Assembly: GCA_033065855.1 (NCBI GenBank)
Contig: JAVXUO010002819.1
Coordinates: 124,001 to 188,000 of the forward strand
Direction: 5' to 3'
Origin: Escallonia rubra
Lineage: Eukaryota; Streptophyta; Magnoliopsida; Escalloniales; Escalloniaceae
Length of the DNA: 64,000 bases
The notes beneath the pieces were generated by a model. That model saw only the letters and a list, made by a program, of their open reading frames with translations. It was not told where the DNA came from and ran no database searches. Within the stretch, counting starts at the first letter, position 1, and each line of letters begins with the position of its first letter. Shown here piece by piece: positions 1 through 10,057 of the stretch. A program made the position numbers and the translations under genes.

Positions 1-1217
1 GTCGGCTAACCGACTAAACCCTAATGGGGCCACGGTGTTTGAACACCGCCCCTCAATCATGTGTTAAAAACATAGTTGCATTTTATATGCTTTATTGCTT
101 CAGAGGCTATTTTTTCAGTCACGTACTTTTATTTCTTGCAAGGGCTTTTACTGCGCTCGTAAGCAAGGAACAAATTCACAGCGCCCTGTGACTTGAAGTC
201 GCATTTAGGGTTTTTGCTGCAGTATCATGCCGCCTCGACATTATGTATCCGGTCATACAGTGACCGACTATCAACAGTCAAACATTCACACCAGCGCATG
301 CTACTAATGCAACTGGTGAATCAAAGCACTTTGCGCTCTATCTGCCCCCGAGGGCACGTATGACGAGAACTCTAAGTTTCGTCCAGCCCCCCAGGGCATT
401 TACATGAGCTACATTCCCCGTCAAGGGCGCGTACGAGAACTCTAAGTTCCGTCAACCCTCCGAAGGTATTTTACATGAGCTCCATGTTCCATTCCCCCTC
501 AAGGGCACTTATCAGAACTCTACGTTCCACTAGCCCTCTAGGGCGGTCCCTCAAGGGACGAACACCCTCAAGGGTGACATGATAGCACACAAGTGTTATC
601 TGACACGGTCTAGCTTTAGTTCTAGCCCGAGAAACGGCAAAACCACGTGGGAGCTCGTCGCCCTACCCTGTTTTGTTAATTCGAAACCTGGCCGAGCGTG
701 AGTGCGAGGCTTCTTTGCCAGCCCTTAGCTGACGATAAGGATTCGCGTCAAAGTAAAACGCAAGCATGATGTGGTCAGCTCAAGCTAAAGAACATACACT
801 TGCACAAAATAAACACCTTCCACATGAGGTGATCCCTCAAGGGGACATTCAAACACTTAGCACATGCAACAACTTGCATGCACAGCTCTGTGTCCTCTCT
901 CTAGAGAGGCTAACGTGGGGCACAACCTTTAATGGATCCCGAGATCCCATTATTCATCTTCCCAAAGATGATTCCGAATAGCCTACTTAGGCGACATTCG
1001 AAAGACCTAGCTCTCAAGAGCTAGAGTTCTAGCATCATACTCGGGCAAAGTTTCAAGGCTTAAGCTCCCAAGAGCTTAGGTCCGAGTACATGGAGTAGAG
1101 AAATATTATTACCCCTACAAGCGGATGGAGAATCCCTTACAAATCTAACGTGTGTCTCAAGACACCAGGTATAAACTTCCTCAGCCAAACATTTTGGCTA
1201 AGGAATTGGGGGGCTTA
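1..1217 (+). mobile_element. LTR retrotransposon, 3' internal region (partial)
   Basis: This is non-coding sequence leading into a polypurine tract (ATTGGGGGGC at about 1205-1214) that directly precedes an LTR-like segment. Positions 340-580 hold degenerate repeats of a motif like GAGAACTCTAAGTTCCGTC separated by CCCTCAAGGGC-type blocks. No reverse transcriptase or integrase is visible, so this is either the untranslated 3' part of an autonomous element or a LARD-like non-coding element. It continues beyond the left edge. The family assignment (Ty3-like) is inference from LTR style only. Confidence 0.55.
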
Positions 1218-1604
1218 TGATATATCTCAAATGTACTCCCAATAATTGGGGAATACCGGCACTCTCAGTCATACTAGGACATTGGGGATTATCTTATCAA
1301 GACTCTATCATCAGAGATAGACACGTGATTCTCTAGAATCCTAATACAATCCTAATTGGATCTGTTCACATTCAAGTTCTGCTAGGGCTCTTCTTCCTAC
1401 CATTATATAAAGGCGTCTACCCCCAGGTAAAAGGGACGACTACACAACGACACACATACATGCTTTTTCAGAGTTATTATCATGTAGCTGCGCTCTAACT
1501 TAAGCATCGGAGAGTTTTCCGCCGGGAACCCCACCCGGCGGTCACTCGTTTTCTGTCTTGCAGGTCATCGGTCCAGGCTCGGGTTCCGCAACGTACGCGG
1601 GACA
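1218..1604 (+). mobile_element. 3' LTR of the left-edge retrotransposon
   Basis: The LTR starts with TG directly after the polypurine tract, contains a TATA-like box (CATTATATAAAGGCG, about 1401-1415), and carries a downstream GC-rich region and CATCGGAGAG/CCGCCGGG motifs often seen in plant Ty3-type LTR U5 regions. The 3' end (GCGGGACA) is approximate. CYP82-relic homology begins by about 1630, so the junction lies between 1604 and 1630. Confidence 0.5.
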
Positions 1605-1619
1605 TATTTTAAGCAGCAA

Positions 1620-1880
1620 CACTGGTCAATATTTAATGTTATGGACGGTGGTGTATCGGCAGGCAATTCCAACCGCTGCAATTGATACCACAACAGTGAC
1701 GCTTGCATGGGAGCTAGCTTTACTACCGAACAATCAACAAGTACTTAGAAAAGCTCAACAAGAGTAAGAGCTACATGTTGAAAGAGAGAGACAAGTTTCA
1801 GGGATCAGACATGAAGAACATAACCTACCTCCAAGCCATTACCAAACAAACTGTATGTTTAGGTCCACCTGAATGAGTTT
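1620..1880 (+). pseudogene. CYP82-like P450 exon 2 relic (unit A)
   Basis: Translation gives a CYP82-type I-helix (IDTTTVTLAWELALL) followed by recognisable exon 2 text (RERQVSGSDMKN, then YLQAITKQTV). An in-frame TAA sits just after the KAQQE segment. The match stops before the PERF and heme-binding regions. It is more diverged than the neighbouring gene copy A, so it derives from an older CYP82 copy. The equivalent relic in the second unit is at about 6055-6630. It is non-functional. Confidence 0.75.
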
Positions 1881-3245
1881 GGTAATCATGGAGTTGACAA
1901 AGATTTTTAACCCTCAAAGTCTCGTCTCTTTCTTTTTATTGATCTTTTTTAATATATTTATGCTCATAACAATATATTTTCATATAGCAACACTTCTTTC
2001 CTGTAGCTCTCTTATAAATAGTTGCCACTTCTTTTTTTATTGCCATTTTTGTCATTTCACCTTTTGTTGTTTCTGCTTTGGATTTGGAACTATATAACCT
2101 CGAGAATGGCCTTTTTCCACTCTTTTGCATAAAAAACTAATTTCTTTAGTTTATCCTTCGAAAAAAAGAAAAAGAAAAGAAATGATAGGCAAGTTTTATC
2201 TATGTCCGCATTCCGCATCCCATTGATCTCATTGCTGCTCCGATGCCTTGCTTCCACTAGCTTTTCTTTGTTGGTTTCTTTTCTCTGTTTGCATTTTTTA
2301 AAGAGTTGTGACACTTATATTATCATGCACGTGTGTGAGTTTGAAATGGGTTTTCCGAAATAGAGAAGAAAGGGTTCGTTTGCATGTGGTTTTTTGTTAC
2401 CAAGATTGTGCATTTGATGCACAACTTAAATTTGGCCTTCTCTTTGGGTTTAAAGATTATATACGTACAGCTAACATGGAAAAAAAATTGTGAAATTTTT
2501 TCGTGCTAGTGGATAATTTTGTACTAATAACATGTTTTGATACATTTGCTACGTTATTCAGAGGTTATTTCATGGTTGGACGATGTTTTTACACCTTCAA
2601 GTTGACCACTTCATTTGCATTTAGTGATTAAATTTGAGGGGAGTACCCTTTAGTTGATGAGAAGCGGCACTTGGGGATAAATTTAAGACTCTTTCTGAGC
2701 CCATCCCTCCAATTAACAACAAAGAAGGTTTTAATATGGCAAGTCGATTGGGAGCAGGGTCAGGTTGCAACTCGGTTTTATGGTACTAATTAAAAGCTCA
2801 AGCTACTAGATACTTGTTGTCCCATAAGATTAATTATGTTACTGCTGAAGCTTTTATAATTTTGTTTACTGTTGCATTTATGACACCTTATAACACCGTT
2901 AACTTCTTGTCATGTCCAAGACAAAAACAAATAATGCAGTATGCTGTCTTTGCTCGGTTTGGCCATATTTGTCCATAACTTGCCAAAACCATGTTATTAT
3001 ATCTTTACCACAGAGTGGACTTAAAATTTTTGATACTAACTCCAAAACTTTGTTTATACTGCATTCCTCCAAAAATGGAAAAAGATTGAAGATCTGGTCA
3101 AATCATGCAATTGGCACCATTCAATTCGGAGATGCAATAATCACTTGACAACTGTAAACACTATTATCCCTTGACAGTAATGCCAGAAAAATCAAGTCCA
3201 TCTTCCTTAAATGCCTCACACTTCCAAACCACAATAGCAGAAGCC

Positions 3246-5184
3246 ATGGACTTCGTTTTCTCAGTAGCACCTGCTAGCATCTTTGCTTTTCTACTCTTTC
3301 TCTGCTCCTTGTTATGGATATCAAAGAATGCTAGGAGAATAAATAGTAAACATGACCAAACACCGCCGGAAGCCTCTGGCGCCTGGCCTGTAATAGGGCA
3401 CCTCCACCTTCTAGGTGGCCCTCAGATGCCGCACATGACCCTGGCTTCCATGGCAGACAAGTACGGCCCAATCTTCACGATGAAACTTGGTCTTCAAAAA
3501 CTTTTGGTGGTGAGTGATCGCAGCGTGGCAAAAGAGTGCTTGACTACTAATGACATGGTCTTTTCAAGCCGTCCAAACGCCATAGCAACTGAGATCATGG
3601 GCTACAACTATGCTATGTTTGGTCTTGGCCCTTACGGACCGTACTGGCGCCATGTGCGCAAGATAGTTGTGCTAGAGATTCTGTCCAACCGTCGCCTTGA
3701 AATGCTTGGCCACATCAGAGTCGCAGAAGTGAAGGCATTCATAAAAGACACATACAACTTCTGTTTAAAGAACAAAGATGAAAACTCTATCATGATTAAG
3801 ATGGAGATGAAACAATGGTTTGGGAGCTTAGTCGCAAACATGGTCGTCAAACTGATCGCGGGGAAGCGATTTTCTCATGACGACGAAGAGGGGGAACGAT
3901 TTCAAAAGGCCATCCGGAAGTTTTTTGAGTTGTTGGGCGCGTTTGTGGTAGGCGATGTGATTCCTTACTTAAGGTGGCTGGATTTGGGTGGGTACGAGAA
4001 GGCCATGAAGGAGATAGCTAAGGAGATTGACTATATCCTCCAGGGATGGTTGGAGGAGCACAAAATGACGAGAACCTCTCGGCGGCACATCAAGGGTGAA
4101 GAACAAGACTTCATGGATGTGATGCTAACCGTCTTTGATGGTGCTTCGCCGGAGGAACTTGGCGGTTTTGATGCCGATACGGTCAACAAAGCTACATGCT
4201 TGGTACGTATTGCCCAGTCCAGATACTTGACCAATATGCATGACATCTATATCCCATCTAGACATGATTGTTAAGTTTGCCATACTTATTATGTTGACAT
4301 GATTGTTAAGTTATCATCGCTAGCTGTGAGAAAATGAATCCAATAGTATCTCCATCACCTCATTCCAAGCATTATCCTCGATCACCTAATCTTAAACCAG
4401 TTGACTTTACATATAAAATTTCTTGAGTTAATTACACATGCTCTAAGGAAAATTAACTAGTAAGATAGAGTATGGGGACCGGACCGAGGAGTTTTAACTT
4501 TTCTGGTACTTTTGAGTAACTACATCCAACTAAGTTACTATTTGTGGATGGTAGGTGATGCTATCTGGGGGTACAGACACCACGATTGTAACTCTCACTT
4601 GGGCTCTGTGTTTACTACTCAACAACCCTCGTGCACTGGAAAGGGCCCGAGATGAACTAGACACCCACGTTGGACGAGAAAGACAAGTGGAGGAGTCTGA
4701 CATGAAGAACTTGGTTTACCTCCAAGCCATAGTCAAGGAGACACTACGTTTATATCCAGCTGCACCGCTCATGCCACCTCGTGAAGCCATGGAGGATTGC
4801 CTGGTAGGTGGCTACAAGATTTCTAAAGGTACCCGCCTTCTGGTAAATCTTTGGAAGGTCCATCGTGATCCTCACGTGTGGCCAGAACCTAATGAGTTTC
4901 GACCGGAGAGATTCTTAACAAGTCATAAGGAATTGGATGTCCGGGGACAACATTTTGAGTTGATTCCATTTGGTAGTGGTCGAAGAGTTTGTCCCGGAAT
5001 TTCTTTAGCTCTTCAGTCTGTGCAATTGGTCCTTGCTCACTTGATACACGGGTTTGAAGTTGCAAAACCATCAGATGAACCGATTGATATGACTGAAAGC
5101 TTTGGGCTGACCACCCTCAAAGCCACTCCACTTGATGTCCTTCTTAGCCCGCGCCTGTCTCCGAAAGCGTATGAACATTGTTGA
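3246..5184 (+). CDS. Cytochrome P450, CYP82 family (copy A, intact)
   Basis: A heme-thiolate monooxygenase expected on the ER membrane. CYP82 enzymes oxidise specialised metabolites (coumarins, alkaloids, terpenoids, flavonoids), but the substrate here cannot be told. Exons are 3246-4202 and 4555-5184. The phase-0 intron has GT/AG borders, and the product is 528 aa, normal for CYP82. Residues 5-24 form the membrane anchor. The I-helix has SGGTDTT (323-329), the K-helix ExxR is KETLRLYP (380-387), PERF is at 436-439, and the heme loop [10 protein letters not shown] is at 458-467 with Cys465. I chose the ATG at 3246 because the anchor follows at once; an in-frame ATG at 3180 would add 22 residues. 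A TATA-like GTTTATACTG lies near 3051. All signature residues are present. Confidence 0.93.
4203..4554 (+). other. Intron of CYP82 copy A with a 17-bp direct repeat
   Basis: A 352-bp phase-0 intron. Relative to the 206-bp intron of copy B it has about 146 extra bases near its 5' end. These contain GACATGATTGTTAAGTT twice, at 4261-4277 and 4296-4312. The splice borders are conserved between the copies. Confidence 0.8.
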
Positions 5185-6054
5185 TTAAATGTAATGAATA
5201 ATGAAGTATATGGCATTTGAATAATACTCCATTTTGTACGAACTTCTAAGAAAGATTTATAACATATCAAAGTCGAAATGAATTACAAATTATATTACTG
5301 TTATTTGACAAGTCAAACTAAGAAATATAGAATTACTTACTATATTTTTATGATGTGTGTGTGTTGATATTGATTAATATTGATTTTTGACTTTAGCTCC
5401 TGTCATCAAGAATGGTGCCATATTCTCACGATATTGCTGAGATATGTTAGGTCCCACGTTCATATTATACAAAATTAAGATACCTTTCTGTGAAATTAAC
5501 CGGAAATATACTAACCTGCATGATAAGGTTATTTTTTAATACGAACTAAACAAATGGGTCCGACTTCTTTAAAGGACTTGGAGAAATTCTCGTGAATCTT
5601 GTGACTCTGTACCAATTTAAAATATTAAAACCCTGCAAGATTTTGGAATTTGTAAATCATTGGAATATAGTATCACTAACAGTAACGCCCCGTTTTATTA
5701 CCATTTCCCCTATACCAAAATACATGTATTTTTTTTTTAATCGTTGGTTACCATTTCTCAAATTCTGGTTTATAAAAACACGGAATTTAATAATTATTCA
5801 TCAAGTCTTTGTAACTATTTCACGGAATTATACTCCACTCCTTTTGTATAGTAAACGTGTGAAATATTGTATTCAAACAACATAAAAACAGGCGGTGCTT
5901 TACATCTCGCAAGATGCAGCATAAATTTTAGCGAAGAGTAACAAAACATATCTTTTAATTGTTGGAGCTCAAATACTTAGGAAAAAATTGTTTGCTAAGA
6001 ATATAAAAAATGTTTTCTTTTCTGATTTACATAGTAAAAATTAATCTTTTAAGC
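5185..6054. other. Intergenic stretch between CYP82 units
   Basis: AT-rich sequence following copy A. I see no credible reading frame, RNA gene or bounded transposon in it. The short open frames present have no recognisable domain and lack coding-like composition. Confidence 0.6.
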
Positions 6055-6630
6055 TATGGACAACGGTAATATTGGCAAGCAATTCTAGCCGCCACAAATA
6101 TTGATGCCACAACAGTGTCACTTGCATGGGGCATCAGCTTTACTGCAAAACAATCAAGAAGTGCCGAAAAAGCTCTAAGAAGAGCAAGACTTGCATGTTG
6201 GAAGAGAAAGACAAGTTTCAGGGATCACTGATCAGACATGAAGAACCTAATCTAGCTCCAAGCCAGTATCAAACAAACTGTATGTATGCACCAATCTGAA
6301 TGAGTTATGGGTGACTACAATATCCCTAAAGAAACTTGCTCATATGTGAGTCTTTGGTAGATTGATCGTGATCTTTACGCATCCGAGTTTCAACCACAGA
6401 GATACTTATCGAGTAACAAGGAAACCGATTTTAGGGATCAAAAGTTTGGATTCATTCCATTTGAATCTTGTAGCTGACACCAGCTAGCTTGATACAAAGG
6501 GTTCAAGTTTTTAGGCCACCAGCTACCAGCCGATTGATGTAAGTGGGAGTTTTGGACTAACAGCCTCAAAGCCGCTTCAATTGAGATCCTTTCTCACCCC
6601 ACGCCTCTCTCATTCTGGAGGATACAAATT
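6055..6630 (+). pseudogene. CYP82-like P450 exon 2 relic (unit B)
   Basis: A decayed CYP82 exon 2 with several frameshifts and stops. Readable pieces in order are the I-helix (IDATTVSLAW near 6100), the RKRQVSGI region, the SLW/IDRDLYAS meander region, EFQPQRYLSSNKE near 6390, a corrupted heme loop (FGFIPFES, its Cys segment degenerate, near 6450), and the C-terminal FGLTASKP/TPRLS text near 6560-6610. It parallels the relic at 1620-1880 but retains more of the exon. It is non-functional. Confidence 0.75.
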
Positions 6631-7033
6631 GATATAGTAATATTTATGACATTTACGGTCGAGCCGGCCTCTAGTCGATCCAATCTAGACAGGCCATGAG
6701 TTTTAAGTACGCCTATTTTGTTGCTCTGTTTACACCAAGCTTCAAAAACGATTCAACCTGAAGCTCTCACATGTCCAACCATACTTGTTTTATGATTCTG
6801 CCCACGCTAAACTTCTTTGAGTGATCAGACATTGACACCTGGTGGGACTGGAAAGGACCTCGTTTTACCTACTTGATAAAAAACTTATCCTGCTCGTGAC
6901 ACTTTTTTACATCTTCTCTCTTGATGACATGTAGGATAGTGAAAAACTTTAGATTATCTGAAGGAGCCATGTGTCTTTCCCATGCTCAGAACTCGCGCAC
7001 ACGTTGTTTAGCCATATTTCTCTTGGATTTGAC

Positions 7034-8055
7034 TAGAGATGTCAATGGGCCAGGCCCAGCCCAGGCCCAACGGGCAAGAAGAGAAAACGGGCCGGGGCCG
7101 GGCTTCGGGGTGGGGAACCGGACCGGGCCCACTTCGATAATACAAGGCCCGGTCCAAGCCCAGCCATAGGCCCTAACTATAGGACTAGGCCTGGGCCTAA
7201 AAAAAATATATTTTTTTAAATTCTTTCTATTCATGTTTTATATTGTGAAAAAATTAAAGTTTGGATAGATTTATTCATAGGCCCTCCTCCTTTTGCTTAA
7301 TTATTGAGTCCATTTAAAAATTACTTGCCTTTGTTCTCGTAAAATGCATGTTACTAACTGACCGTCTCAGATTCATCTCTGTCATGGTTTTCATGTTTTA
7401 GTTTGCTATAGTGGAATCCGGATTTAAGAAGCTTAAAGTAATACTGACAAAAAATTGTCAGAGTAAGATGGATACACGCATAATAGCATGTTTCTAGAGC
7501 TTTATAAGGACGATATAAGTTTATTTAAGAATAACTTACGGTCTGGTTTGACCAATTAAACTATCATATTATACTAATTAGTTACACAAGCCTTTAACAT
7601 ATGTTATTCGAATGCTAAATTATTGGTCGTTTTATCACATTAAAATTGCTTTTAGTACTTAAACGAGAGCATGAACAACTAAAAGTATTCATAAAGATGC
7701 TCGCGAACGACTAGTTAAGCATGAGATTTTTATATAGAGTTTTGATGTTAAAGTTGAACTTTCTGCATAATTGTCAAGAAAATTATAGGGCCTAAACATA
7801 GATAACTTCAAAAGCCAAGCCCAAATAACTTAAGCCCAAGATATTAATCACAAAAGCTAAGCCCCAAAAATTAAATTTTCGGGCCAAAAATGGGCCCAAA
7901 AAGGGCCGGGCCCAGGGAAACGGGGCCAGACAGGGGCCGAAAAAGGCTGGGCCATTTTGGGCTTGGGTCGGGCCTAACCCGGGCCTTTTTTTCCTCCAAA
8001 TCTTTGGCCTGAACCTTGGCCATATGGACCAGGGTCAGGCTGGCCCGCGTCTCTA
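7034..8055. mobile_element. Non-autonomous hAT transposon (1022 bp)
   Basis: It is bounded by an exact 8-bp target duplication GATTTGAC (7026-7033 and 8056-8063), the length diagnostic of hAT elements. Terminal inverted repeats begin TAGAGATG at the left and, read inward, TAGAGACG at the right, each followed by GGGCCAG. Subterminal regions are rich in GGCCC/GGGCC motifs in both orientations, typical of Ac-type transposase-binding repeats. The interior is AT-rich and has no transposase frame, so it must move in trans. Confidence 0.88.
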
Positions 8056-9029
8056 GATTTGACGGAATGATTTGAGAGTCACTAATTAGCCTCACTTGTG
8101 TTAGGATGAACTGACTGTAACTGATTGAGGATGTGCATGCTTGAGATATCAGCCTCACTTAAACCGATGTGTTGCAAATTTACTCATTGCGAACAAGTTT
8201 ACAGATATGTTTTATCCCAGATCAGTCTAATACATGTTTCTATCTTGTCTAGATTAATTAGTTTCTTATCTCTATCTCTTACGCCTACAAATATAAGTGC
8301 TTTGTGATTTTGGCGATCATGGAGTTAACAACCACGTAACCCTTAAAGTCTTGTCGCTTCCTTTAATTTCTTTTTCTATATTTCTCATGAATAATGTGTT
8401 CATATTTCTCATAACAATATACTTTCAAATGGTATGAGAGTATACATCTAGTAACTCATTGATCCTCTGGCTCTCTTTGTGTTTTTATCCTTTTTTTTTT
8501 CTCTATCATTCTGCTTCTGCTTCCTCGTTATGCCGCCGTCAGATCTGTAGGATTGCCTCCGCTAGATTGTTCCTCACCACGAGCCTTTAATTTGTTGTTG
8601 CAACATTTTCTGTAGACAAGATGTCAATATGTGGTATTAATGATAAGCAACCATTTCCTCCAGCTAGTTTATTGTCGTGCAAGCCTTATAAATGGTTGCC
8701 ACTTTTTCTTATATTCGACACTGTTATTTTACATTTTGTTAATGGCCTTTCTTTCTCTCTTTTTCGTGAAAATCTAGTTTCTTTAGTTTATTCTTTTATC
8801 CTTAAAAAAAACGGTAAGTCTTATATACGTCCGCATTCCACATCCAATTGATCTCATTGCTGCTCTCATCCCTTGCTTCCACTGGCTTTTCTTTGTTGAT
8901 TTTCTCTATCTGCATTTCTTAAAGAGTTGTGACATGAGACCTACATTATCACGCCCGTGTTTGAGTTTGAAATGGGTTTTCCGAAATAGGGAAGAAAGGG
9001 TTCATTTGCATGTGTTTTCTTGTTACCAA

Positions 9030-9276
9030 GTTTTGGCAAGAGCTATCTGATTACATATTTATAAGAATATGTGGAGTGAGCTGTCTGATTCCATAGTTAT
9101 AAGAATCATGTCACAATTATAGGATTTTGTTTCTTTGACGGATCTCGTATATAGGAATATTTAGTTTCCTTATAATAGAATAACTTCCTTTTTTTCTATG
9201 ATGTAATTGTATATATATAGAGCTCTGTATTGGATAAGAATGAATCTACAAAACTATAATGAGATTCTTTGTTTAT
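9030..9276 (+). mobile_element. LTR-like insertion present only in unit B
   Basis: About 250 bp interrupt the sequence that is continuous in unit A (GTTACCAAGATTGTGC near 2396). ACCAA occurs on both sides (9025-9029 and 9277-9281), fitting a 5-bp target duplication. The insert has a promoter-like TGTATATATATAGAGC near 9209 followed by GGATAAGAATGAATC, which resembles the TATA and R region of copia LTRs. The exact ends are ambiguous because the termini are not TG and CA. Confidence 0.5.
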
Positions 9277-9893
9277 ACCAAAATTTGTGCATTTGATGCA
9301 CAACTTGAATTTGGCACTCTCTTTGGGTTTATATATTATGTACATTTAACATAAACAAAAAATCGTGGAGTTTTTCGTGCTAGAAGATATTTTTGTACAA
9401 GCAACATGTTTTGATAGATTTGCTATGCGTGCATTCAGGGAGAATTTCAAGGTTGGTTAATGTTTTTACAACTTCAAGTTGACCCTTCGTTTTAAACTTG
9501 AAGGGGAGTTTATGTCCTTGCAAAATCCCTAAAAATGAAGAGAAACGCCACTTAGGGATGAATTTAAGACTCTTTTTGAGCCTATTCAAAAGTCTCTCTC
9601 CCCCACTACTCCAACAACAAAAAAGGGTTTTAAAATGGAAGGTTGATTTTGGGCAGGGTTGGGTTACAACTCGGTTTAATATATGGTACTAGTGGAAAGG
9701 TCCAGCTACTAGATGCTTGTTGTCCCGTTAGATCTACAGGTAAGATTGATTATGTTATTGCTAAATTGATTATGTTATAGCTAATGCATGTACAATCTTG
9801 TTTACTGTTGCATATATGACACCTTATACCACTGTCATTTCTTGTCGTGTCCAAGACAAGAGCAAATAGAACACTACGTAACTTGCCAAAACC

Positions 9894-9907
9894 ATGTTTA
9901 TATAATT
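9894..9907 (+). promoter_or_regulatory. Putative TATA box of CYP82 copy B
   Basis: ATGTTTATATAATT lies about 150 bases upstream of the copy B ATG (10058). Unit A has the related but weaker GTTTATACTG at about 3051. This is assigned by motif and spacing only. Confidence 0.35.
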
Positions 9908-10057
9908 ATACTGCATTCCCCCAAATATTGAAAAATATTGAAGTTACAATAATCACTTGACAACTGTAAGCACTATCATCCCTTGACAATAATGCTAGAA
10001 AATTCAAGTTCGTCTTCCTTAAATACGTCACACTTCCAAACCACAATAGCAGAAGCA

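Larger units (their letters stand above)
1630..5200 (+). repeat. Tandem CYP82 duplication unit A
   Basis: Unit A has the order P450 relic, about 1.3 kb of non-coding DNA, then CYP82 gene. Unit B (about 6055-12235) repeats this order. Non-coding stretches match closely, for example the segment starting GATCATGGAGTT at 1887 and at 8317, and the block around GCATTTGATGCACAACTT at 2411 and 9291. Unit B is longer because of later insertions (hAT at 7034, LTR-like segment at 9030, solo LTR at 10217). The non-coding part 1881-3240 of unit A holds no other gene that I can see. Confidence 0.75.

Noticed and set aside
1-600. CRISPR-like spacing of the GAGAACTCTAAGTT motif
   Set aside because: Irregular, degenerate repeats inside a plant LTR retrotransposon; CRISPR arrays are not expected in nuclear plant DNA.
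3180-3245. In-frame upstream ATG of CYP82 copy A
   Set aside because: It would add 22 hydrophilic residues before the membrane anchor, unlike CYP82 proteins; the ATG at 3246 fits the family.
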